Below, one piece after another: positions 7,211 through 14,202 of a stretch of 14,689 nucleotides of DNA (positions are counted from its first letter, which is position 1; each line of letters opens with the position of its first letter). This stretch comes from Sulfurovum sp. (GTDB lineage: Bacteria; Campylobacterota; Campylobacteria; Campylobacterales; Sulfurovaceae). The translations under genes and the position numbers were made by a program. The notes under the pieces were generated by a model. The model was not told where the DNA came from. It worked only from the letters and a program-made list of their open reading frames with translations, and did no database searches. Where the stretch lies: positions 1 to 14,689 of the forward strand of contig DQVY01000068.1 in the NCBI GenBank assembly GCA_015661535.1. The letters run 5' to 3'.

Positions 7211-8502
7211 GAACTGACTCCTACAACGACCAGCGCTGTGATAAAGAGATTTAAAAGGGAGAGTGGTAAGAGGTAATACCATCCCAAGTGCTGTATTTGA
7301 TCATATCTAAATCGTGGTACGGTCCATCGGATCACAATAAAAAAGATATTGAACATCATCAATTTTGCCACAAATACCACGATCTGAAAGAGCATGACGG
7401 TGATACTATTTGCCAAAGTACTCTCTGCAAAAAATATCAGATAGAGTAAGATCACTTCAATGAGTGCTGTCATCGCCAAAAGCGCGATTGTCAAGACCTT
7501 TGTTTCGAAGTTCCTTCCACTGTCTGTCGTGACAGTAGGACGTACGGTGTTGTTCTTTCTCATCCAGCGAATAAGAAGAGCAACGATAAGAGGCACGGTG
7601 ATCATCAATACTCCTGCAAAGACAGAAAAGTTTTGAAGCATCATTTCTGTAGATACCCATGGTATCTGATAGCCTCCGAATATCACGGTAATGATCACGG
7701 CAGATGCGGTATTCATCGCAACATATTCACCCATGAAGTACATTGCGAACTTCATCGCTGTATGTTCTGTCATATATCCTGCAACAATCTCACTCTCGCC
7801 TTCTGCAACGGTAAAAGGATTACGGTTGGTTTCAGCAAACAGTGACACGATCAGTATGATACTGGCTAAAGGTTGTACCAAAATACCCCAGGCAGGTAAA
7901 AAACCAAAGAACACACCGCTTTGCCACTGTACCATAGCATTAAAATCGATGGTATCATAGGTGATAATAAAGGCTAAAATACTCAGACCCAAAGGCAACT
8001 CATAAGAAATGACCATAGAACCTGCACGGGAAGCACCTAAAAGCGCATATTTATTATGAGAAAGCCACCCACCAAAAATGACACCCAACACACCAATAGC
8101 ACCGACAGCCAAATACCAAAACACACCAAAGTCAATGGGTAAAGCCTGTACTCTTAATGCTTCTCCATTTATATGCAGGGTATCGGCAAAGGGTATCGCC
8201 ATAAAGGCAAGAAGTGCCGCGGCAAAAGTGATGACCGGGGCAAGCATAAAAAGCCATTTACCCATTTTAATATGTGAAGGATAGTACTCTTCTTTAAGTA
8301 AAAGTTTTACAACATCGGCAAAAGACTGTACCACACCGCCTAAACGAAACCCAAATACATTGGTACGGTTGGGACCAAGTCTGTCCTGAATCAACGAGGC
8401 AATCCGTCTTTCAAGCCAAACCAAGACGGGAATGGTAAGCAGTGCAAGTAATGTCCCTAAGAGAAATGAACTGATGGCTATGACTATCGCTACAGTACTC
8501 AT
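7207..8502 (-). CDS. nuoH: NADH-quinone oxidoreductase subunit H, long form
   Basis: NuoH is the membrane subunit that, with NuoB and NuoD, forms the quinone-binding chamber. Conserved blocks in order are WLERRIASLIQDRLGPNR (29-46), the QSFADVVKLLLKEE segment (59-72), NRNPF...EGESEIVAGY (226-243) and IRWTVPRFRYDQIQHLGW (391-408). At 431 residues it is about 100 longer than E. coli NuoH (325). The extra length lies between about 285 and 365 and contains two additional hydrophobic segments (about 297-313 and 335-358) joined by a basic hydrophilic loop. The usual PFDLPE motif in the cytoplasmic quinone loop reads PFTVAE, losing the aspartate, while Glu234, Glu236 and Glu238 remain. The start has AAGGTGAG upstream and an ATGA overlap with nuoG. 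Confidence 0.96.
   Translation of the reverse strand: MSTVAIVIAISSFLLGTLLALLTIPVLVWLERRIASLIQDRLGPNRTNVFGFRLGGVVQSFADVVKLLLKEEYYPSHIKMGKWLFMLAPVITFAAALLAFMAIPFADTLHINGEALRVQALPIDFGVFWYLAVGAIGVLGVIFGGWLSHNKYALLGASRAGSMVISYELPLGLSILAFIITYDTIDFNAMVQWQSGVFFGFLPAWGILVQPLASIILIVSLFAETNRNPFTVAEGESEIVAGYMTEHTAMKFAMYFMGEYVAMNTASAVIITVIFGGYQIPWVSTEMMLQNFSVFAGVLMITVPLIVALLIRWMRKNNTVRPTVTTDSGRNFETKVLTIALLAMTALIEVILLYLIFFAESTLANSITVMLFQIVVFVAKLMMFNIFFIVIRWTVPRFRYDQIQHLGWYYLLPLSLLNLFITALVVVGVSS
7218..7222 (-). promoter_or_regulatory. ribosome binding site that fixes the nuoI start
   Basis: AGGAG on the minus strand with a 7-base spacer to ATG 7210. It decides between this start, which gives the ATGA overlap seen at most junctions of the operon, and the longer frame beginning at 7282. 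Confidence 0.75.
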
Positions 8503-9872
8503 ACGCTCACCTTTTCAAGCCATTCGATCACTGTGGGAAGAGGATCATTTTTGCTTAAGGCTTTTTGACAGTGTTGGGTAATTCCTTCTTCATTGGTGAT
8601 ATGTCCGGAACTCTCTACATAACTTGCAAGGGGTAAGATAAATGCTGCGTCAGGATCTTGATGCGTTCTAAAGTCTATGCTTCGCTCTGCTTCAAATTTT
8701 CCCGGATGGTTAAAGTTTATAAGCAGTTCACACTTTTCTGGTATTTTTGTCTCTAGTGACAGGTTTTCAATAGTTTTATAATTTGCTGCTCTTTGTGCAG
8801 ATTTCAACATATCATCTTTAAAATCTTCATCTCTGTAGATATCAAGAGGAGCACAGACATTTGCCTCAATTTCTTTGGAAAAATTCAAAATAGCTTCTAT
8901 ATCTTCTGTGTAAAGATTTGCATCGATGATCACTGTAATATTGCTTTTATATTTTTTCACTAAGTCCTTCAATGCCTCTATCGCTTCATCTTCACTGATC
9001 ACCTCATTGTCCAGTACGATCTCATGCTGTCTATTCTCCTGCAAACCTTTATAAGAGAGTCTTCCTTCATCACAAATGAAAAAGCCATTCACCTCATCAT
9101 TTCTTCGCGGTCTATATCGGTAGATCACATCATCTTGATACTTTATTTTATTGTGATCGATGTAAATATTACACCCTTTGGCACAACCATGACAAACAGA
9201 TTCTACTGTTTTCAAAAACCATACCCTTTGTGAAAATCTAAAGTCTTTAGAAGTGAGTGCGCCTACAGGACAAAGATCTACGACATTCATGGCATAAGGA
9301 TTGTCAAGTTTTTTCCCCGGCATAGTACTCACTTTCGCATGGTCACCACGACCAATGATCCCAAGTTCATGGGTACCTGTGATCTTGTCCGTAAACCTGG
9401 TACATCTTGCACACAATACACAACGCTCCTGATCTAGTATCACATTGGAACCCAGGTCAACTTTTTTTAAGCCTTTTTCTTTTTCAGGTATTGTGATCTT
9501 TGTATCATGCAGGCCATAATCCATGTAGAAATTCTGTAAAGAACATTCACCTGCCTGGTCACAGGTAGGGCAATCCACAGGGTGGTTGATGAGTTCAAGT
9601 TCTAAAATATTGGTACGTACCTTTTCAATATTTTCTCCTTTTGAGCGTACTTCCATACCTTCTTTTATAAAAGTATCACAAGCGATCTGAGGTCTTTTTT
9701 GCCCTTCTATCTCAACCATACACATACGGCAGTTCCCGTCTGCACCCAAAGCTTCATGGTAACAGAAGTAGGGTACTTTTACCTTCTCTTTGATCAGTAG
9801 ATCAATAAGAAGTGAACCTTTTTCAGCATGAAACGTTTGATCATCAACGATCACTTCTACCATTTCACTCAT
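8499..9872 (-). CDS. nuoG: NADH-quinone oxidoreductase subunit G, minimal form with four Fe-S sites
   Basis: NuoG carries electrons from NuoE/F through the peripheral arm. All sixteen expected iron-sulfur ligands are visible. N1b has Cys37, Cys48, Cys51 and Cys65. N5 has His97, Cys101, Cys104 and Cys110. N4 has Cys151, Cys154, Cys157 and Cys201. N7 has Cys227, Cys230, Cys234 and Cys267. The protein has only 457 residues, against roughly 680-910 in most bacteria. The N-terminal 270 residues are normal; the molybdopterin-oxidoreductase-like domain is shrunk to about 190 residues, poor in recognisable motifs. It still ends with an ILPLASYVESSGHITNEEG element (412-430) that matches the end of that domain in full-length homologues, so the middle, not the end, appears to have been lost. 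GAGGAGG precedes the ATG, which overlaps nuoF as ATGA. Confidence 0.94.
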   Translation of the reverse strand: MSEMVEVIVDDQTFHAEKGSLLIDLLIKEKVKVPYFCYHEALGADGNCRMCMVEIEGQKRPQIACDTFIKEGMEVRSKGENIEKVRTNILELELINHPVDCPTCDQAGECSLQNFYMDYGLHDTKITIPEKEKGLKKVDLGSNVILDQERCVLCARCTRFTDKITGTHELGIIGRGDHAKVSTMPGKKLDNPYAMNVVDLCPVGALTSKDFRFSQRVWFLKTVESVCHGCAKGCNIYIDHNKIKYQDDVIYRYRPRRNDEVNGFFICDEGRLSYKGLQENRQHEIVLDNEVISEDEAIEALKDLVKKYKSNITVIIDANLYTEDIEAILNFSKEIEANVCAPLDIYRDEDFKDDMLKSAQRAANYKTIENLSLETKIPEKCELLINFNHPGKFEAERSIDFRTHQDPDAAFILPLASYVESSGHITNEEGITQHCQKALSKNDPLPTVIEWLEKVSV

Positions 9873-11095
9873 AGTGCCTCCTCAAATTCATCTCTAAACC
9901 GTTCAATAAATGAGACAATTACTTTCGAAACAGAAGGGGCAAAGACACAAATGGTTTTACCGTTCATGGTATCTGCCACCTCTAAGAGTTTGTCAATATC
10001 TTCTTTGCTCCCGCGTTTGTCCAGTATTTTCCCCACAAGTTTGTCGACCCATCCTGTGCCTTCTCTACAAGGCGTACACTGTCCGCAAGACTCTTCATGG
10101 TAAAATTCCAATATATTTTTTAATACACTTACCATACAGGTGTCTTCATCCATGATGATCATACCGCCCGTACCCAAAGAGCTTCCAATGCTGCGAAGGG
10201 CTTCATAATCGAGTGTCAGGTTCTCTACTTCCTCTGCGGTAAGTACACCACAGGAGACACCTCCGGGTATGAGTGCTTTGAGCCGCTTGCCATTTTTGAT
10301 ACCACCACCATAATGGTTTATATATTCCATCATAGACGTACCGAACTCTGCTTCATACACTCCAGGTTTTTCAACATGTCCGGACATAGCAAAAAGCAGT
10401 GTACCGGGACTCTGTTCTGTGCCATAGGCTCTGTATGCATCTGCACCGTTTTCAACGATGAAAGGTACCGTTGAAATGGTTTCTACATTGTTGACCAAAG
10501 TAGGGTGGCCAAAATACCACTCCGGCTCTTTTTGTTTAGGTTTGAGTCGCGGATGTCCCCGTTTCCCTTCCATAGATTCAAGCAATGCTGACTTCTCTCC
10601 GCAAATATATGCACCTGCACCACGGTGAATGGTAATATCACAGGCATCCAAGAGACCTGCTTCATAGGCTTCATCTATGGCAGCCTGCAAGATCTTCTGG
10701 TACTGATGATACTCTCCGCGAATGTAAATGTAGGCATGTTTTGCCCCAATGGCATAACAGGTGATGAGTATGCCTTCGATCAAAAGGTGAGGGTCTTTTG
10801 AAATGATCTGTCTGTCCTTAAAGGTCCCAGGTTCAGATTCATCACAGTTAACCGCCAAAAAGGAGGGCTTGTCATGTTCTTGGTCTTGAGGCATCAGTTC
10901 CCATTTGCCAGCTACCGGAGCACCGCCGCCGCCTTTTCCTCTTAAATTGGCATCTTTGATGATGTGTATAATCTCTACAGGAGAATACTCCTTTAGCTTT
11001 TTAAGTGTTTTGTATCCGCCATGAGCCTGTGATACTGTCAGCGTAAAGCTGTTCTTCAAGTCAAATTTACGAGAAACTATTTTACATTCTCTCAT
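9869..11095 (-). CDS. nuoF: NADH-quinone oxidoreductase subunit F (FMN and NADH binding)
   Basis: NuoF is the site of NADH oxidation, holding FMN and cluster N3. It has 408 residues (E. coli 445). Visible marks are the glycine-rich loop RGKGGGGAPVAGKW (52-65), NCDESEPGTFKDR (83-95), IYIRGEY (123-129), GAGAYICGEKSALLESMEGK (159-178) and PTLVNNVET (198-206). The N3 ligands are Cys337, Cys340 and Cys343 in ESCGQCTPCREGTGW, plus Cys383. The glycine-rich loop is unusual: most family members read RGRGGAGFPTGxKW, so the FPTG part is replaced while the glycines before it and Lys-Trp are kept. The start overlaps nuoE as ATGA, with AAAGG 7 bases upstream. Its presence means this complex should use NADH directly. 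Confidence 0.96.
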   Translation of the reverse strand: MRECKIVSRKFDLKNSFTLTVSQAHGGYKTLKKLKEYSPVEIIHIIKDANLRGKGGGGAPVAGKWELMPQDQEHDKPSFLAVNCDESEPGTFKDRQIISKDPHLLIEGILITCYAIGAKHAYIYIRGEYHQYQKILQAAIDEAYEAGLLDACDITIHRGAGAYICGEKSALLESMEGKRGHPRLKPKQKEPEWYFGHPTLVNNVETISTVPFIVENGADAYRAYGTEQSPGTLLFAMSGHVEKPGVYEAEFGTSMMEYINHYGGGIKNGKRLKALIPGGVSCGVLTAEEVENLTLDYEALRSIGSSLGTGGMIIMDEDTCMVSVLKNILEFYHEESCGQCTPCREGTGWVDKLVGKILDKRGSKEDIDKLLEVADTMNGKTICVFAPSVSKVIVSFIERFRDEFEEAL

Positions 11096-11529
11096 TTGAG
11101 TGCCTTTAATATCTCATCAACATTTTCAATCGTCAGATTTTCATAATTGACATCATCTATCTGCATCACAGGGGCTGTGCCGCATGAACCCAAACACTCT
11201 GCGTGTACAATGTTTAGATCTTTCTTGTTTAAATGTGCCAATATCTCATCCGATCCGCAAAGTTTGCATGAGAGTGTTTTACAGACTTGGACTGTACGTT
11301 TATCTTGAGGTTCAAGATGAAACATGGTGTAAAATGTTGCCACCCTATAGACTTCCATAGGAGGGGTATCTGTATGTATGGCTATTTCTTCTATGGCGTC
11401 CATGCTTATATAACCTTCCTGGTATTCGACCATCCAGAGGCAGGGTAAGGTTAGGGCTTTGGGACTGGGATAACGTTTTTTAAGTGCTTCTATCTTTAAA
11501 AGGTTTTCATTGCTAAAGGTAAAACTCAT
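11092..11529 (-). CDS. nuoE: NADH-quinone oxidoreductase subunit E ([2Fe-2S] thioredoxin-like)
   Basis: NuoE sits next to NuoF and holds the off-path cluster N1a. It has 145 residues, close to the family norm of 150-180. The helical N-terminal part includes YRVATFYTMF (61-70), a family signature. The thioredoxin-like C-terminal part has the four ligands Cys83 and Cys88 (CKTLSC) and Cys112 and Cys116 (ECLGSCGTAP). A further Cys91 is not a standard ligand. The ATG overlaps the nuoCD stop by 4 bases and is preceded by AGGGGAG with an 8-base spacer. Confidence 0.96.
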   Translation of the reverse strand: MSFTFSNENLLKIEALKKRYPSPKALTLPCLWMVEYQEGYISMDAIEEIAIHTDTPPMEVYRVATFYTMFHLEPQDKRTVQVCKTLSCKLCGSDEILAHLNKKDLNIVHAECLGSCGTAPVMQIDDVNYENLTIENVDEILKALK

Positions 11530-13157
11530 CTGTCCATCTCCCCTGCGATAATATTGAGAGAACCTAAGGTCATAATGGCATCAGCTACCTGATAGTTTTC
11601 TATGATCTTCGGAAAAGCAGCTATATGGTAAAAACTTGGTGGTCTTACCTTCACTTTGTAGGGAGTACCGCTTCCGTCACTCACGATGTAAAACCCAAGC
11701 TCTCCATTGGCAGCTTCAAAAGCACCGTAGTGTTCACCTTCAGGTACTTTTACACCATCGATCACCAGTTTAAACTGGTTCATCATCCCTTCTATGCCGG
11801 TATATACACACGCTTTACTAGGCATAGTGATACGTTTGTCTGCCACATTGATAGGCCCGTCAGGGATGCGTTTCATCGCCTGTTTGATGATCTTCATGCT
11901 TTCATTCATCTCTTCAAAACGTACCATCATTCTATCATAGGTGTCACCCACAGAACCCACGACCATATTGAAGTCAAAGCTGTCATAATAGTAATAAGGG
12001 TCAGAAAATCTTAGATCATACGCCACACCCGAAGCACGCAAGTTTGGACCAGTAAATCCATAGTCTATTGCCTGTGCGGCAGAGACCGGTGAAACATTTT
12101 GAATACGGTCATTGAAGATACGGTTATGTGTGATCATTTTGAGCGATTCCGTGATACCAAAATCGATCTTGACCAGTACATCTTCCAGGTCAGTCTGCCA
12201 TCCGTCATAGAGATCATGCGTCATTCCGCCAATGCGCATATAAGAGTTTGTCAGTCTTGCCCCTGTGAGTTTAGATAAAAAGTCATAGGCATTGTTACGC
12301 GGGTTGAAAAGATACCAGTAGTTTGTTTGTCCCCCCATGTCAAGCAATCCTGCAGCCAAACAGACAAGGTGATCGATCACACGTGAAAGTTCAGCCAAAA
12401 TGATACGTATAAAGATCCCGCGATCAGGAAGTGTTATATCCAACATCTCTTCAACTGTTTTTGAAAAAGCGATATTGTTCATGAGTGCGGAACAGTAGTT
12501 GAGTCTGTCTGTATAAGGGATGATCTGATTGTAGTTATGATTTTCACAGCTCTTTTCAAATCCGCGATGCAGATAGCCTATCTCATTGGCAGCGGCTACG
12601 ATCTTTTCACCATCTAGTGCAGCCAGTGTTCTAATGGTGCCGTGAGTGGCAGGGTGGGAAGGACCAAGGTTAACTATCATAAGATCATCTTTTATCATAT
12701 CGAGATCTCTCTCTTTCAAAAGAGGTTTCATCTCATCCATAAGATCTTGCGCAGTGGTACAATACTGCCCCTTGGTAATTTCATAATCTTTTCTTAGAGG
12801 ATGCCCTTCAAACTCATTGTGATTGAGGAGTCTTTTTAACATTTTATGGTTTTTAAAATGTATGCCGTATTGGTCAAATATCTCTCTCTCCGCCCAGTCA
12901 GCAGAAGAGAAAATAGCAGCGATGCTTTCCACACCAATAGTTACATCTTCAACAGGTACTTTATACATAATGAGTTCTTTGAAGTTTTCATGTCTCAGTA
13001 TATACACCAGTTCAAACCTCGTCAATGGAGGATGTGATTTGTGGAGGTTATCTACCGCTGTAATATCAAGAAGAAGAGTAAATCCAAGTTCTTCTTTGGC
13101 TTTTTTGATGGTTTCAAGCAACGCCGTGCTTTTAATAAGGATCAGGGTATCAGACAT
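11526..13157 (-). CDS. nuoCD: NADH-quinone oxidoreductase fused subunit C/D
   Basis: A 543-residue fusion of the 30-kDa and 49-kDa subunits of the connecting module. Residues 1 to about 128 are NuoC, somewhat short at the N-terminus, ending in the signature ADWAEREIFDQYGIHF (86-101) and FEGHPLRKDYE (116-126). A linker of about 30 residues follows. Residues 159-543 are NuoD: NLGPSHPATHG (163-173), with the quinone-site His168; IGYLHRGFEK (193-202); TDRLNYCS (216-223), with the quinone-site Tyr221; and YMRIGGM (306-312), ending in the family-typical GEMDR. No stop or frameshift separates the halves. Fused NuoCD is known from E. coli and Aquifex, among others. It overlaps nuoB by 8 bases and nuoE by 4; AAAGG lies about 11 bases upstream. 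Confidence 0.96.
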   Translation of the reverse strand: MSDTLILIKSTALLETIKKAKEELGFTLLLDITAVDNLHKSHPPLTRFELVYILRHENFKELIMYKVPVEDVTIGVESIAAIFSSADWAEREIFDQYGIHFKNHKMLKRLLNHNEFEGHPLRKDYEITKGQYCTTAQDLMDEMKPLLKERDLDMIKDDLMIVNLGPSHPATHGTIRTLAALDGEKIVAAANEIGYLHRGFEKSCENHNYNQIIPYTDRLNYCSALMNNIAFSKTVEEMLDITLPDRGIFIRIILAELSRVIDHLVCLAAGLLDMGGQTNYWYLFNPRNNAYDFLSKLTGARLTNSYMRIGGMTHDLYDGWQTDLEDVLVKIDFGITESLKMITHNRIFNDRIQNVSPVSAAQAIDYGFTGPNLRASGVAYDLRFSDPYYYYDSFDFNMVVGSVGDTYDRMMVRFEEMNESMKIIKQAMKRIPDGPINVADKRITMPSKACVYTGIEGMMNQFKLVIDGVKVPEGEHYGAFEAANGELGFYIVSDGSGTPYKVKVRPPSFYHIAAFPKIIENYQVADAIMTLGSLNIIAGEMDR

Positions 13158-13668
13158 TATCTAGCTTACCTTTAAAGTCTTTGTTTCTTACTTCAAATTT
13201 GGGTTCTCTTTTCAGCTGTCTCTGTATATCCATCACGGCATCGAGCATAGCTTCGGGACGGGGAGGGCAACCGGCAACATACACATCTACAGGAATGATC
13301 TCATCTATACCCTGTAAGGTGGTGTAGTTGTCATAGAAACCACCTGTTGATGCACAAGCACCAACGGCCACGACCCATTTTGGTTCAGGCATTTGATCAT
13401 AAATTTGTTTGAGTATGGGTGCCTGTTTGTAACTCACCGTACCCGCTACAATGAGAAGGTCAGCATGACGGGGAGAAAAGCGCAGTACTTCTGCACCAAA
13501 TCTTGAAATGTCATAACGACTTGCAGCAGTAGCCATAAACTCAATAGCACAACAGGCTGTACCAAAAACAAAAGGCCATAAAGAAGCTTCACGTCCCCAG
13601 GTTACCACTGCATCGAGTTTTGTAGTGATGACGGCTTCATCTAACAAATGTGTATTGCTTACGTCCAT
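13150..13668 (-). CDS. nuoB: NADH-quinone oxidoreductase subunit B (cluster N2)
   Basis: NuoB holds N2, the last iron-sulfur cluster before quinone. It has 172 residues, a usual length. N2 ligands are Cys39 and Cys40 in FGTACCAIEF, Cys105 in VGACASTGGFYDNY, and Cys134 in VAGCPPRPEA. FGAEVLRFSPRHADLLIVAGT (57-77) is the conserved central block; it continues VSYKQAP where most homologues have a T/N-K-MAP pattern. AGGAG lies 7 bases before the ATG, and the gene overlaps nuoA by 10 bases. Confidence 0.97.
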   Translation of the reverse strand: MDVSNTHLLDEAVITTKLDAVVTWGREASLWPFVFGTACCAIEFMATAASRYDISRFGAEVLRFSPRHADLLIVAGTVSYKQAPILKQIYDQMPEPKWVVAVGACASTGGFYDNYTTLQGIDEIIPVDVYVAGCPPRPEAMLDAVMDIQRQLKREPKFEVRNKDFKGKLDNV

Positions 13669-14018
13669 TTTAAGACTCCTGATTTATATACATAAAGGAG
13701 GCCAGCCAAGAGCAGACCTATAAAAACAAACATTTCCATGAGTGCAAAAAGACCAAGTTCACGAAGATTCAAAGCCCAGGGAAACATAAAAAGGATCTCC
13801 ACATCAAAAATGAGGAAAATAATACCTACAAGAAAAAATTTGACATTAAAACCGGAAAAGGCATCTTTATGTGTTAAACGGATCCCCCCTTCAAAAGGCT
13901 CATTCTTTCGGACATTGTCACTTGAAGTGCCTAGATACTTTGTCAAATGAAAAAGAAGAGGAAGCACGATAACCAAAACAGCTATCATAAAAGAAGCTAA
14001 AAGAAGAGAATCAGACAT
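13659..14018 (-). CDS. nuoA: NADH-quinone oxidoreductase subunit A
   Basis: NuoA is a three-helix membrane subunit at the quinone chamber. I take ATG 14018 as the start (119 residues, MSDSLLLAS). An in-frame GTG at 14027 is part of the AAGGTGA ribosome binding site and so is unlikely to initiate. Family marks are PFEGGIRLTHKDAFSGFNVKF, the loop between helices 1 and 2, and FLIFDVEILFMFPWA, with Asp72 and Glu74 in helix 2. The usual xESG motif reads FEGG. It is the first gene of the operon, about 30 bases downstream of the predicted transcription start. Confidence 0.95.
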   Translation of the reverse strand: MSDSLLLASFMIAVLVIVLPLLFHLTKYLGTSSDNVRKNEPFEGGIRLTHKDAFSGFNVKFFLVGIIFLIFDVEILFMFPWALNLRELGLFALMEMFVFIGLLLAGLLYVYKSGVLKWT

Positions 14019-14023
14019 GTCAT

Positions 14024-14030
14024 TCACCTT
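14024..14030 (-). promoter_or_regulatory. ribosome binding site that fixes the nuoA start
   Basis: AAGGTGA on the minus strand, complementary to the core of the 16S 3' end, with a 5-base spacer to ATG 14018. Its GTG is the competing in-frame start codon, which argues against initiation at 14027. Confidence 0.7.
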
Positions 14031-14053
14031 GCAAGTTTAATTGTATCACACTA

Positions 14054-14071
14054 AATTATATCACTATAATT
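14054..14071. repeat. perfect inverted repeat carrying a TATAAT on each strand
   Basis: AATTATA-TCAC-TATAATT: 7-bp perfect arms with a 4-base spacer. The symmetry puts TATAAT on the plus strand at 14065-14070 and on the minus strand at 14060-14055. If both act as -10 boxes the two promoters overlap and exclude each other. A weak plus-strand -35 (TTGTAT, 14041-14046, 18-base spacing) is compatible. In AT-rich DNA this could also arise by chance. Confidence 0.5.
14055..14060 (-). promoter_or_regulatory. candidate -10 box of the nuo operon promoter
   Basis: A perfect TATAAT on the minus strand, 37 bases before the nuoA ATG; transcription would begin near 14048. The -35 position (about 14078-14083) reads GGCACA, a poor match, as is common for housekeeping promoters in Campylobacterota. 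It lies inside the inverted repeat at 14054-14071 and next to the one at 14070-14089. It is the only good -10 close to nuoA; more distal promoters in the AT-rich region beyond are not excluded. Confidence 0.55.
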
Positions 14072-14089
14072 CTTGGTTGTGCCCAAGAA
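14070..14089. promoter_or_regulatory. 20-bp inverted repeat, candidate operator of the nuo promoter
   Basis: TTCTTGG-TTGTGC-CCAAGAA: perfect 7-bp arms around a 6-base spacer, more GC-rich than its surroundings. It covers the -35 region of the predicted nuo promoter, where a bound dimeric regulator would block or recruit RNA polymerase. I do not recognise the motif as the site of a named regulator. It could alternatively fold as a hairpin in a plus-strand transcript, but no T run follows, so it is not a terminator in either direction. Confidence 0.45.
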
Positions 14090-14139
14090 CAAGATAAGCA
14101 AAGAATATTTTACTTTATTTAAAATTTTTGTTTTACTGA

Positions 14140-14168
14140 TAGACAAAGTCTGAATATTTAAGTAGAAT
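14140..14168 (+). promoter_or_regulatory. candidate sigma-70 promoter for the short ORF at 14203
   Basis: TAGACA (14140-14145) and TAGAAT (14163-14168) are separated by 17 bases. Each matches the consensus at 5 of 6 positions. The predicted start is near 14175, about 30 bases before the ATG at 14203. The region is AT-rich, so chance matches are possible. Confidence 0.4.
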
Positions 14169-14202
14169 AAAGTTAGGTAATAAAAGTCAATTTAAAGGAA
14201 CC

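Noticed and set aside
7211..7282. Longer NuoI starting at 7282, overlapping nuoH by 76 bases
   Set aside because: The added 24 residues are inside the conserved end of nuoH, have no NuoI similarity, and ATG 7210 has AGGAG at 7 bases plus the ATGA overlap used throughout the operon.
8499..9872. NuoG short because of a frameshift or premature stop
   Set aside because: The protein ends with a recognisable domain-end element and its stop overlaps the nuoH ATG in the normal ATGA manner, so the short length is a property of the gene, not a broken end.
11625..12014. 129-codon plus-strand ORF opposite nuoCD
   Set aside because: Antisense shadow rich in His, Thr and Phe; the minus-strand frame encodes the conserved NuoD C-terminal region.
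14019..14027. GTG at 14027 as the nuoA start
   Set aside because: The GTG is part of the AAGGTGA ribosome binding site for ATG 14018, and nothing suitable lies upstream of it.
14141..14151. Short inverted repeat AGAC-AAA-GTCT
   Set aside because: Only 4-bp arms, expected by chance, and it overlaps the candidate -35 of the plus-strand promoter; not strong enough to list as an operator.
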